A DNA stretch of 38,485 nucleotides from an uncultured bacterium (GTDB lineage Bacteria > Bacillota > Clostridia > Christensenellales > UBA1242). The notes beneath the pieces are model-generated. The model was not told where the DNA came from and did not search any database. It saw nothing but the letters and a program-made list of their open reading frames with translations. The translations under genes were made by a program, and so were the position numbers. Below, in pieces: positions 13,025 to 20,387 of this stretch. The stretch is from positions 1 to 38,485 of the forward strand of contig CASXBC010000010.1 of the NCBI GenBank assembly GCA_949474265.1, written 5' to 3'. Within the stretch, counting starts at the first letter, position 1, and each line of letters opens with the position of its first letter.

Positions 13025-13300
13025 ATGAACAAAGGTGAATTCGTAAAAGCAGTTGCAGAAAAAGCTAATTGTACACAAAAAGATGCAGGAATTGTTTTTG
13101 ATGCAGTTGTTGACACAATCGTTAGCGTTTTGAAAAGCGGTGAAAAGATTCAAATTCCTGGATTTGGTTCTTTCGAACTTTCTCAAAAGGCTGCAACAAC
13201 AAAAATCAACCCATTGACAAAGGAAACAGTAAAGGTTGCTGCTTGCAGAGTGCCTAAATTCAAATTTGGAAAGAGCTTTAAAGCTGTTTTCAATGATTAG
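13025..13300 (+). CDS. hup: Histone-like DNA-binding protein HU
   Basis: HU is a small dimeric nucleoid protein that bends DNA. The 91-aa product begins MNKGEFVKAVAEKANCTQKD and has the core GEKIQIPGFGSFELSQKAA, then a DNA-binding arm TKINPLTKETVKVAACRVPKFKFGK. The usual arm motif RNPQTGE is altered to INPLTKE, keeping the Pro that intercalates in DNA. AAGGAG precedes ATG 13025. The gene stands alone between its own promoter and terminator. Confidence 0.95.
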   Translation: MNKGEFVKAVAEKANCTQKDAGIVFDAVVDTIVSVLKSGEKIQIPGFGSFELSQKAATTKINPLTKETVKVAACRVPKFKFGKSFKAVFND

Positions 13301-13306
13301 TAAAAA

Positions 13307-13337
13307 TAAAAAAGTCAGTTTTTGCTGACTTTTTTTA
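13307..13337 (+). terminator. Terminator of the HU gene
   Basis: AAAGTCAG (13311-13318), loop TTTTTG, CTGACTTT (13325-13332) with a T run. Confidence 0.88.
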
Positions 13338-13382
13338 TTTTATAAACAATCTGCAATTAATTGATTTTGAAAATGGAAAAAT

Positions 13383-13982
13383 TTATAAACTTGATAATTC
13401 CTTTTCCAAATCAATGATGACATAGCCTTGTGGCAAAGAGCAAACAGGACAACATTTGTAAGCCTCTTTAGAGTGTTCGACATGTCCGCATGAAGAACAT
13501 TTCCATTCGGTAGGATTATCTCTTTTATAGAGTCTTTTTTTGCTATATAGGTTTGCAAGGTATTTTAATATTCTTGCATGCGAAGCTTCAATTTTTGAAA
13601 TTGCTTCAAAAGATTTTGCAATTTCGATAAAGCCTTCATCTCTAGCTATGCGAGCGAAACTTGGATAGATGTTTTCTGCCTCAGAAGTTTCGTTTTTGCT
13701 TTCTTCCATAAGGCTGGTTTCAAGTGCTGGCATTTCAAAAGGAAAGCCTGCCTCAATAGCAATATTTCTGACATTACCTTTGCTGTTTTGCAAGATGTGG
13801 TCATAAAAAACTTTTGCGTGTGCCATTTCGTTTTTTGCAAGGGTTTTCATTGTGTCAGAGAGAAACTGCATTTGGTTTTGAAGTGCCATTTTTGACATAA
13901 ATTGATATCTGGCTCCAGCTTGACATTCTGCAGCGAAAGACCTTGCAAGGTTAATTTTTGTTGTGCTGTCATTAAACTCCAT
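13383..13982 (-). CDS. rbr: Rubrerythrin
   Basis: Rubrerythrin reduces hydrogen peroxide in anaerobes using a di-iron centre fed by a rubredoxin-like iron site. The 199-aa product has the ferritin-like four-helix domain with E19, E52/H55 (EMAH) and E132/H135 (EASH) as visible iron-ligand pairs, and a C-terminal rubredoxin domain with CSSC (162-165) and CPVC (178-181). AAAGGAG precedes ATG 13982. The gene is alone on the minus strand and points to an oxygen-sensitive host. The short spacing between the two CxxC pairs (12 residues) is normal for rubrerythrin. Confidence 0.95.
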   Translation of the reverse strand: MEFNDSTTKINLARSFAAECQAGARYQFMSKMALQNQMQFLSDTMKTLAKNEMAHAKVFYDHILQNSKGNVRNIAIEAGFPFEMPALETSLMEESKNETSEAENIYPSFARIARDEGFIEIAKSFEAISKIEASHARILKYLANLYSKKRLYKRDNPTEWKCSSCGHVEHSKEAYKCCPVCSLPQGYVIIDLEKELSSL

Positions 13983-14073
13983 AATTTACTCCTTTAATTT
14001 GATGTTGTTTGGTTTTCAACTTTGTTTGAGAAACATCAAAAACATTATTGACGAAAATTATCTATTTAAACAT

Positions 14074-14102
14074 TTGCATTTTTTTGTGTTTTTGTTTAGA
14101 AT
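14074..14102 (+). promoter_or_regulatory. Promoter of the CYTH-like gene
   Basis: TTGCAT (14074-14079), 17 bp, TAGAAT (14097-14102). Confidence 0.65.
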
Positions 14103-14124
14103 ATATCTATATAAAGGAGTTAAA

Positions 14125-14934
14125 ATGTTTCTTGGTGATAGGGGGACTCCCAACAAATTTGCTACTCGCAGATACAATTATGACATTTTGATTGATAATG
14201 AAAAGATGATTCTTTCTAAGATTGCAAAAAATCTTGGATTTTACTCTATCATTTATACCGGAAAACTCAATAAAGTTGAGACAGTGTATGATACAGACAA
14301 AAACCTTCTGACAGGTGCTGGACTTATTATTAGAAAAATCAATACGAAAAGCAGAACTTATTTTTCACTTATCAGGGTGAGTGATGTCAATCAAGTTAGC
14401 AATCGTGAAAAAAAAGCGTTTTTGGGAGAGTGCGAACCTAAAGACCAACCAAGTGATTTCCCTGTGCAGATTGCTGATGCTATTAAGGTAGCTTTCAACA
14501 ATTTGTTTGCGATTAATGTTGTTGATATTGTAAAACATTGCACTGCCTACATAATCACTGAAATGTCTGGAAACACTTACAAAATTGTTAGTGGGACAGG
14601 CTATGAGGCTGAAATGTCTTTTGAAACTTTGAAAGTCAAAGATGCAAGGACAGGCAGAAAAGTTAAAATCAGAAACTTCTCGCTTGACTTTGAACTCAAT
14701 CCTGCTTATGAAAAGGAAAGAGAACACATCTTGCATATTGTTGACAGATATTGCAAGGAGCTTGTGCCTTTAAATAGAAACAGATTTGAAGTTGCTGAAG
14801 TTGCAGTTAGACCAAGAGTTCCTGCTGAGGGCAGGACTGTTGCTTTGGATGAAAATGGCAATCCAATTGCTCCAGAAGCTGATGAAAAGAAAGGCAAAAA
14901 GAAGAAAAAAGATAAAAAGAAAATTGAGGGCTAG
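14125..14934 (+). CDS. Putative CYTH-like (triphosphate tunnel) protein
   Basis: The 269-aa protein is not firmly assigned. The first part, NYDILIDNEKMILSKIAKNL (residues 18-37), then KVETVYDTDKNLLTGAGLIIRKI and TYFSLIRVSD, follows the strand order of CYTH proteins (class IV adenylate cyclase / thiamine triphosphatase-like). In that family a Y-D-T-x-D-x-x-L segment precedes an Arg-rich strand. The N-terminal ExExK signature is not conserved, so catalysis is doubtful. A second beta-rich part (NTYKIVSGTGYEAEMSFETL) could complete the barrel. The end is a Lys-rich tail (GKKKKKDKKK). ATG 14125 has AAAGGAG; the frame upstream of it lacks a ribosome site. Single-gene unit. Confidence 0.6.
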   Translation: MFLGDRGTPNKFATRRYNYDILIDNEKMILSKIAKNLGFYSIIYTGKLNKVETVYDTDKNLLTGAGLIIRKINTKSRTYFSLIRVSDVNQVSNREKKAFLGECEPKDQPSDFPVQIADAIKVAFNNLFAINVVDIVKHCTAYIITEMSGNTYKIVSGTGYEAEMSFETLKVKDARTGRKVKIRNFSLDFELNPAYEKEREHILHIVDRYCKELVPLNRNRFEVAEVAVRPRVPAEGRTVALDENGNPIAPEADEKKGKKKKKDKKKIEG

Positions 14935-15037
14935 AAAGTCGCTCAATTTTTTTGTAAAACTATTTGTCAATATGAATAATTATTGTAAAAAAATTTGGTA
15001 AGTAGTTTTAAATAATTTTTGGTTTTTTATTGAGCCT

Positions 15038-16573
15038 TTGTCTCATATACATATTTCTGTGAAAAAGAAATATCTTGATTTTAAAACTAAGTTTTTTTAT
15101 GGAACAGGAAATCTTGGCTATGGCTCTATGGGACAGACAGTGTCAAGCTTTATTATGTTTTTTGGGACAAGCGTGTTGGGGTTGCCTGGTTTTTTGGTGG
15201 GCATTACTATTGCAATTACTTCACTTTGGGATGGAATCTCTGACCCAATTATTGGCTTTTTATCAGACAAAACCAAAAGTAAACTGTTTGGCAGACGTCT
15301 AGGACACATGCTTTTTGCTTCAATAGCCCTTGCTATCAACAATATTCTTTTGTGGTGTTGCCCATTTTCAAACAACAACGCCCTTGTTATGATTTGGATT
15401 ATTGTCTTTTTGCTTTTGCAAGAGACCTTTAATACATTTTTTGCCACACCTTATTCTGCTCTTTGCATTGATATTGCACCTGATTACAATGACCAAACGA
15501 AAGCTCAAAGCATGAAAACTGTTTTTAGTATTTTGGGAATGATATTGCCTAGTGTGCTTATGTATGCTTTGATGCCTGCAGGCAGCAACCAATTCTCACA
15601 AAAAGGATATATATCTATTGCTGTAGTAAATTCTGCAATTGTTCTTGTTTGCGGATTGCTGACGGTTTTCGGTTGTATGAAGCGAGTAAGGCAGATGCCT
15701 CATTATGATGAAGGGCTGCAAGATGACACTGCTACAGAAGTCGCTGAAAATGACAAAAAGAAGTCAAGAAGAGCAAAGTTCTCACAAATCTTATCGGGCT
15801 ATGCTGACACATTTAAAAAGAAAGATTTTCGTATTGTTATGCTAGGTTATTCAGTTTGCTTGATTGCAATGGTGTTTATCTCTTCGGTTGGCATGCACTT
15901 ATTTACTTTCTGTTATCATTTTTCAAGCACTCAAATATCTATTTTGATGATTTGCCTTTTTGGTGGGGCAATATTCTCTCAGTTGATTTGGGTCAATGTC
16001 GTAAAAAAATATGACAAAAAACAAACCCTTATCTTTGCTCTTTCGGTTATTTTGTTTGGCATAGCTCTTGTAAGTATAACCTTTTTGTTTAGGCTCTATT
16101 GCACTATAAATTTCATTTTTTGGTTTGTGGCACCAAGCTTGTTTGTTTGTGGGCTTGGAGCAGGAGCCCTTTATTCACTTCCTCATTCTATGTATGCTGA
16201 TGTTGTGACAATGGAACAATACAAAACAGGGCAAAACAATGCAGGGAGATATACAGGCTATTACACATTTACCTACAACTTCTCAAATTCAATTGCTTTG
16301 CTGTTTATAGGCATACTTCTTGATATTGTCAGGTTTGATTCTTCAAAATCTGTTCAGACTTTGGCGGTGCAAGCGGGTCTTGGCAGAATAGTCTTTTTTG
16401 GCAGTGCAATTGCACTTTCTTGTGCAATATTTATCTTCTCTAAATATAGCATAAAAAGGGCAGATGTTTTGAAAGTTCAAATTGAGGCAAATGAAAAGCC
16501 ACAAAATCTTAATAAAGCCTCAAAGGATTTGTCAAAAAAAGAAGAATATAAAAAAGATTTTAGCACAAAATAA
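15038..16573 (+). CDS. MFS transporter of the glycoside-pentoside-hexuronide (GPH) type
   Basis: This roughly 505-511-aa membrane protein has 12 predicted helices. The start FFYGTGNLGYGSMGQTVSSF and the loop SLWDGISDPIIGFLSDKTKS, followed by GRRLGHM, are diagnostic of GPH sugar:cation symporters (MelB/XynP-like). The central loop (about 205-245) is charged. The substrate cannot be read from the sequence. The start is uncertain: TTG 15038 opens the frame, GTG 15059 is the alternative, and there is no ATG or clear ribosome site. The lipoprotein gene begins 4 bp after the stop, so the two are probably co-transcribed. Confidence 0.88.
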   Translation: MSHIHISVKKKYLDFKTKFFYGTGNLGYGSMGQTVSSFIMFFGTSVLGLPGFLVGITIAITSLWDGISDPIIGFLSDKTKSKLFGRRLGHMLFASIALAINNILLWCCPFSNNNALVMIWIIVFLLLQETFNTFFATPYSALCIDIAPDYNDQTKAQSMKTVFSILGMILPSVLMYALMPAGSNQFSQKGYISIAVVNSAIVLVCGLLTVFGCMKRVRQMPHYDEGLQDDTATEVAENDKKKSRRAKFSQILSGYADTFKKKDFRIVMLGYSVCLIAMVFISSVGMHLFTFCYHFSSTQISILMICLFGGAIFSQLIWVNVVKKYDKKQTLIFALSVILFGIALVSITFLFRLYCTINFIFWFVAPSLFVCGLGAGALYSLPHSMYADVVTMEQYKTGQNNAGRYTGYYTFTYNFSNSIALLFIGILLDIVRFDSSKSVQTLAVQAGLGRIVFFGSAIALSCAIFIFSKYSIKRADVLKVQIEANEKPQNLNKASKDLSKKEEYKKDFSTK

Positions 16574-16577
16574 AAGC

Positions 16578-17087
16578 ATGAAAAATGTTATGAAATTTGC
16601 TGGTGTAATGAGTTTGGTGATGCTTTGTGTTTTTTCTTTTGGATGCGGAAAGAAAGGAGTTGATAATGCCACCATAACTCGAGACGATGCTAGAGTTGGC
16701 GGAAGCCTCAGTTTTGTTTATAATAAAGACAAAAGAGAAGTGATTGTGGGCGGTGATGGAGAGATTGTTCAATATTCTTCCAAAAATGACACACTTGGAT
16801 TTGACGAGGGGTGTAGAATTGGGCTTAAAATAACTGCTCCTGAAGGAGATTTCGACTTAAAGACTGCATCTCTTAAGATGAATGATATACGCTATGCAAT
16901 GGGCGATTTCCTTACACAAATAAATGGCGAGCCTCAAAGATTTTTTGTGATTTATCCAAAAGTATCAAAAGAGGATGATGTGGTAAAGTTTTCTATTGCT
17001 TGGAGTGATAAAACCAAAAGGCAAGATTATAAATTGATAGTTGCAGAAGGCACAAAATTTATGGATAAAGACGGAAATGTAGCCTAG
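16578..17087 (+). CDS. Putative lipoprotein of unknown function
   Basis: The 169-aa product starts MKNVMKFAGVMSLVMLCVFS followed by FGCGKKG: a basic, hydrophobic signal peptide ending at a Cys that fits a relaxed lipobox (SFGC). The mature part is beta-rich and polar (GGSLSFVYNKDKREVIVGGD, and KLIVAEGTKFMDKDGN near the end), resembling an extracellular immunoglobulin-like fold, but I cannot name a family. The frame extends upstream into the transporter gene; ATG 16578 is chosen because it begins the signal peptide. It follows the GPH transporter by 4 bp and may serve as a surface partner or be translationally coupled. Confidence 0.75.
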   Translation: MKNVMKFAGVMSLVMLCVFSFGCGKKGVDNATITRDDARVGGSLSFVYNKDKREVIVGGDGEIVQYSSKNDTLGFDEGCRIGLKITAPEGDFDLKTASLKMNDIRYAMGDFLTQINGEPQRFFVIYPKVSKEDDVVKFSIAWSDKTKRQDYKLIVAEGTKFMDKDGNVA

Positions 17088-17136
17088 TTTTGCAAACCAA
17101 TTAACATTCTTAATAATAGTTTCATAAGCAAATGAT

Positions 17137-17961
17137 ATGAAGTATAGTGATTTTGAAAAAGAGCTGGAATGCAGAGAGCTAAATATGTTTTCCATAGGTA
17201 AGTCAACACTTGGAAAAGAAATTTTGGCTTGCCATGTTGGAAATCAAACAGGAAAGCAAGTTTTGATTCAGGCGGGTATACATGCAAGGGAATATGTGAC
17301 GAGCTTGCTGGCAAAAAGTCAAGCAGAAAGCCTGTTAAGCAAGAATCTCAATTTTGGTGTTTATTTTGTCTTTTGCTCAAATCCAGATGGTGTAAAAGTT
17401 GTGCTAGATGGCTTTTCTTCTCTCAGAGAAAAAGAACGAAAGTTTTGTGAGGAGCGAAATTTCGACCATAAACTTTTTAAGGCAAATGCCAATTTGGTAG
17501 ATTTGAACACAAACTTTGATGCTCTTTGGGGACAGGGGAGTGCAAACAGGTTTTCTCCTTACTTTGAAAATTTTGTTGGTGAATATCCTGAAAGTGAGCT
17601 TGAGACCAAAGCACTTTGCGATTTTACAAAAAAGATAAAGCCATCACTCACCCTTTCATATCACACTAAAGGAGAAGTAGTGTATTTTGGGTTTGATACT
17701 CAAAGCGACAATTCTCTTAATAGAGATGAGCAAATTGGTTTGAAATTGGCAGAAATTCTTGGATTTGATTTGCAACGTAGTTACAACTCTTGTGGAGGCT
17801 TCAAAGATTGGGTTTGTGACAAATTTGATACACCTTCTTTTACAATTGAGTTTGGTGCTGACACTCTTTCTCATCCTTTGGGGTTGGAGGAGTTGCCACA
17901 ATTGCAAGAGCAGTCAAAAAACATATTTGATAGAATTGGTGAAATATTATTTAAAAATTGA
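17137..17961 (+). CDS. M14-family zinc carboxypeptidase
   Basis: The 274-aa enzyme keeps the whole M14 active site: zinc ligands H49 and E52 in GIHAREYVT, H176 in SYHTKG, and the catalytic glutamate E238 in FTIEFG. NPDGVKVVLDG (82-92) and VDLNTNFDALWG (121-132) are also typical. The relatives are the gamma-D-glutamyl-diaminopimelate peptidases that trim peptidoglycan peptides. This one has no signal peptide, so it probably acts on recycled muropeptides in the cytosol; that role is inferred. No Shine-Dalgarno site precedes ATG 17137; a possible TTAACA-16-CATAAG promoter ends 8 nt before it. Confidence 0.92.
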   Translation: MKYSDFEKELECRELNMFSIGKSTLGKEILACHVGNQTGKQVLIQAGIHAREYVTSLLAKSQAESLLSKNLNFGVYFVFCSNPDGVKVVLDGFSSLREKERKFCEERNFDHKLFKANANLVDLNTNFDALWGQGSANRFSPYFENFVGEYPESELETKALCDFTKKIKPSLTLSYHTKGEVVYFGFDTQSDNSLNRDEQIGLKLAEILGFDLQRSYNSCGGFKDWVCDKFDTPSFTIEFGADTLSHPLGLEELPQLQEQSKNIFDRIGEILFKN

Positions 17962-17967
17962 ACAATG

Positions 17968-17994
17968 AAAAAAGAACTACAAGAGTTCTTTTTT
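17968..17994. terminator. Bidirectional terminator
   Basis: AAAAAAGAACT (17968-17978), 5-nt loop, AGTTCTTTTTT (17984-17994), between convergent genes. Confidence 0.88.
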
Positions 17995-18009
17995 GCTTTT
18001 TATTTAATA

Positions 18010-19146
18010 TTATGCTTTGTTCCAAGAAATGCAATATTCGTATTCGTCTGACATTACTATAAAACTCAAACCATCACTATCATTTATATCTTTTCTCAAG
18101 TCAACTGCAAAATATCCATTAAAGAAACCCTTGTCCTTTGTTACTATTAAAACGCCAGTTTTAATACTATACCAATTGCCAGTAGTTTCAATATTATATT
18201 CTGCATTACCACTGATACTGAGTTTTACTGTTCCGTCTGTGTTTAATTCAAGCGAACTGTTTACATTTATAGGAGTTTCATTGGTGGTTGTACGATTTCT
18301 TTTAGACATAATAGAAGCAGAGAGTTTCAATGTTTCTTCAATGCCCAAAGATGTATCTTTTACAAGTTCGTGATAATATCTTTCATTTGGACCTTCAACT
18401 GTGTAAATCAAATCACCAAATTCGCCAATTTCATTTATTTCTTTGCAGTGAGTGCCTGCTTTTTCGGTGTAGAACAAATTGTAGTGATGTGACTTTCCAT
18501 CTCTTTCAACATATTCATAATAAAGTTTGTTTCCAATTTTATAAAGCTTCATAATGCCTGAGTCTGTTGAAGTATCAGAACCAAAAATTGTATCATTGTC
18601 AATTTTCAAGATATGACCATCTTCGCTAGCTTCAGTGTATTCTCCTTCATAAAAATTGATTTTGAGTTTCCATAAACCATTTACAAATTCAGCATCTTCT
18701 TCTTTGGTTAAACCGATTGAACTATCAATCAATTTTTCTTTAGAGGAAATATCGTCTAAAATTGCTCTGTCGTTAAGGAAACTAACTTTCAATGTATAAG
18801 ATTTTTTAGTTGTTTCTTCTTTTTCTGAAGTGGTTGTGTCTTGAGATGCAGTTGTAGTATCTTCTTCTGTGATGGTTATGAGAGAGGTATCATTTTTTGT
18901 TTGATGAGTTCCCCAATACACATCTGAGCCATTTACAACAAGACATTTGTTGTCTGATAAATACTTTACTGATACATCTCCAGAGCCGATTTTTTCATTG
19001 GTATAAGCATAATTGAAAGCAACACCTGCACCATTGTTTCCATCTGGTTTGCTTTTTGTTGCCAAGATGGTTGATAATACTGCCACTGCAATTGCAAGTG
19101 CAGCCATAAGACCATAGACAAAGACATTTTTTATTGTTTTTGACAT
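18010..19146 (-). CDS. Membrane-anchored exported protein, unknown function
   Basis: The 378-aa protein has a single N-terminal membrane segment (VFVYGLMAALAIAVAVLSTI, about 8-27) and a long extracellular part. A Thr/Ser/Glu-rich low-complexity stretch (EEDTTTASQDTTTSEKEETT, about 94-113) acts as a flexible spacer. The rest is beta-rich with repeated short blocks of the type LxLNxDGTVKLSISG and LYKIGNKLYYEYVE, reminiscent of lipocalin-like or Calycin-type surface domains, but no family can be named. AAAGGAG precedes ATG 19146; a TATAAT -10 lies at 19187-19182 on the minus strand behind the 16-bp palindrome TTTGATTTTAATCAAA (19193-19208). Confidence 0.82.
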   Translation of the reverse strand: MSKTIKNVFVYGLMAALAIAVAVLSTILATKSKPDGNNGAGVAFNYAYTNEKIGSGDVSVKYLSDNKCLVVNGSDVYWGTHQTKNDTSLITITEEDTTTASQDTTTSEKEETTKKSYTLKVSFLNDRAILDDISSKEKLIDSSIGLTKEEDAEFVNGLWKLKINFYEGEYTEASEDGHILKIDNDTIFGSDTSTDSGIMKLYKIGNKLYYEYVERDGKSHHYNLFYTEKAGTHCKEINEIGEFGDLIYTVEGPNERYYHELVKDTSLGIEETLKLSASIMSKRNRTTTNETPINVNSSLELNTDGTVKLSISGNAEYNIETTGNWYSIKTGVLIVTKDKGFFNGYFAVDLRKDINDSDGLSFIVMSDEYEYCISWNKA

Positions 19147-19192
19147 AAATTTCTCCTTTTTCTTTTTTTTATTGAGTATATATTATACTTAG

Positions 19193-19208
19193 TTTGATTT
19201 TAATCAAA
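19193..19208. promoter_or_regulatory. Palindrome at the promoter of the exported-protein gene
   Basis: TTTGATT-TT-AATCAAA covers the expected -35 region upstream of a TATAAT box at 19182-19187 (minus). It is a candidate operator. The rest of the 19209-19370 gap shows nothing I can assign. Confidence 0.45.
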
Positions 19209-19370
19209 AAAAAATAATTTGTCAATTATTTTCAAAGTCATAATTCCAATTTTTATATATTGAAGATTTTTTGACTAAAGAAGAAAAAATAAATGACTCA
19301 CATATTTTCTCACACTTTGATAAATTTATGTTGCTTTTTAAGCTAAATTTGAAATGGCTTTTATGCTATG

Positions 19371-19411
19371 AAAAAATGCTACACAACCGATAAATACGGA
19401 TATGTAGCATT
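19371..19411 (-). terminator. Terminator of the tRNA-Glu gene
   Basis: On the minus strand AATGCTACA (19411-19403) pairs with TGTAGCATT (19383-19375), with an inner CCG/CGG pairing, then six T. Confidence 0.8.
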
Positions 19412-19422
19412 TTGATTTGTTT

Positions 19423-19497
19423 TGGTGACCCCGACGGGATTCGAACCCATGATACCGCCGTGAAAGGGCGGTGTCTTAACCGCTTGACCACGGGGCC
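19423..19497 (-). tRNA. tRNA-Glu (anticodon TTC), CCA encoded
   Basis: On the minus strand the acceptor GGCCCCG (19497-19491) pairs with CGGGGTC. The anticodon stem-loop is ACCGCC-CTTTCAC-GGCGGT with anticodon TTC, the T loop is GGTTCGAATCC, and the 3' CCA is encoded at 19425-19423. The body is 72 nt plus CCA. It is a lone tRNA with its own promoter and terminator. Confidence 0.97.
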
Positions 19498-19515
19498 ACA
19501 ATTAAATGCTCTTTG

Positions 19516-19545
19516 ATTATAATATACCATGTCGTTTATTGTCAA
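19516..19545 (-). promoter_or_regulatory. Promoter of tRNA-Glu
   Basis: On the minus strand TTGACA (19545-19540), 18 bp, TATAAT (19521-19516): both boxes are perfect consensus. Confidence 0.85.
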
Positions 19546-19619
19546 GCATTTTTAAAAAATAATTTTATTTTTTGCTTTAAGTATGTTATTATTAGATTGT
19601 AAAAACTAAATGGATAGAG

Positions 19620-20387
19620 ATGAAAATGAAACGCTTTAAAGAAAAGATGAATAGATTTTTAAAAAAGGTTACCAATTTTTTGGAAATGAGTTTGTTTCCT
19701 GCTGACATGAAATGTGCCTTTTGTGACAGAGATGTGCCAGACTTTGAAAACAATCCTTTTTGTGACAGTTGTGAAAAAGAGATAACTTTCAACAATGGCA
19801 ATCGTTGTTTAATTTGTGGTGAGCCTATAGACAATGAAGCTGTTGTTTGCAACTTCTGCCAAAAACATGGTCGCAGTTTTAAAAAAGCAATATGTCCTTT
19901 TGTTTATTCTGGAAAAGTGAGAACTTCAGTGCTTGCTTTTAAAGATTCAAACAAGAGATATTTGGCAAAAGTGTTTGCCAAGTTTATTTATGATGCAATA
20001 AAAAGTGAAGGCATTGAGTTCAATCGTTTGACATATATTCCGCTTACGGTAAAGAAGAAAAAGAAGAGAGGTTTCAATCAAGCAGAACTGCTTGCAAAAG
20101 AGTTGGGAAATCTTATGAAAGTTTCGCCTGAAAATATGTTTATCAAAACAAAAGATGTCAAAGCACAAAAGTTTTCATCCTTTCAAGAAAGACATGATAA
20201 TATGATTGGCATGTATATTCTTGCTGATGTAAAGTTTAAAAACAGTGACAACATATTGATTATTGATGATATAATAACCACAGGTGCAACTGTTGATTAT
20301 TGCAGTATGCTTTGTGCAAAGAAGGTTGCAAATGTTTATATCGCGGCAATTGCAAGAAATAAGTTGAAAGAAAAAGTGGACTCTTAA
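19620..20387 (+). CDS. comF: ComF-family phosphoribosyltransferase-like protein
   Basis: ComFC proteins take part in DNA uptake during transformation and possibly in recombination. The 255-aa product has an N-terminal zinc-ribbon region with paired cysteines (CAFC 32-35, CDSC 48-51, CLIC 63-66, CNFC 77-80) and a C-terminal phosphoribosyltransferase fold with the PRPP loop ILIIDDIITTGATV (212-225). KKKKKRGFNQAELLAKEL (145-162) is the usual central signature. ATG 19620 or ATG 19626 may be the start; a GGATAGAG sequence precedes both. No other competence genes are visible. It overlaps the converging ABC-homologue gene by 4 bp. Confidence 0.92.
   Translation: MKMKRFKEKMNRFLKKVTNFLEMSLFPADMKCAFCDRDVPDFENNPFCDSCEKEITFNNGNRCLICGEPIDNEAVVCNFCQKHGRSFKKAICPFVYSGKVRTSVLAFKDSNKRYLAKVFAKFIYDAIKSEGIEFNRLTYIPLTVKKKKKRGFNQAELLAKELGNLMKVSPENMFIKTKDVKAQKFSSFQERHDNMIGMYILADVKFKNSDNILIIDDIITTGATVDYCSMLCAKKVANVYIAAIARNKLKEKVDS

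Noticed and set aside
13963-14124. N-terminal extension of the CYTH-like gene
   Set aside because: The added codons cover the promoter at 14074-14102 and overlap the start of rubrerythrin; AAAGGAG before ATG 14125 decides the start.
16482-16577. Upstream start for the lipoprotein
   Set aside because: Those codons lie in another frame of the transporter gene and would hide the signal peptide; ATG 16578 starts the signal sequence directly.
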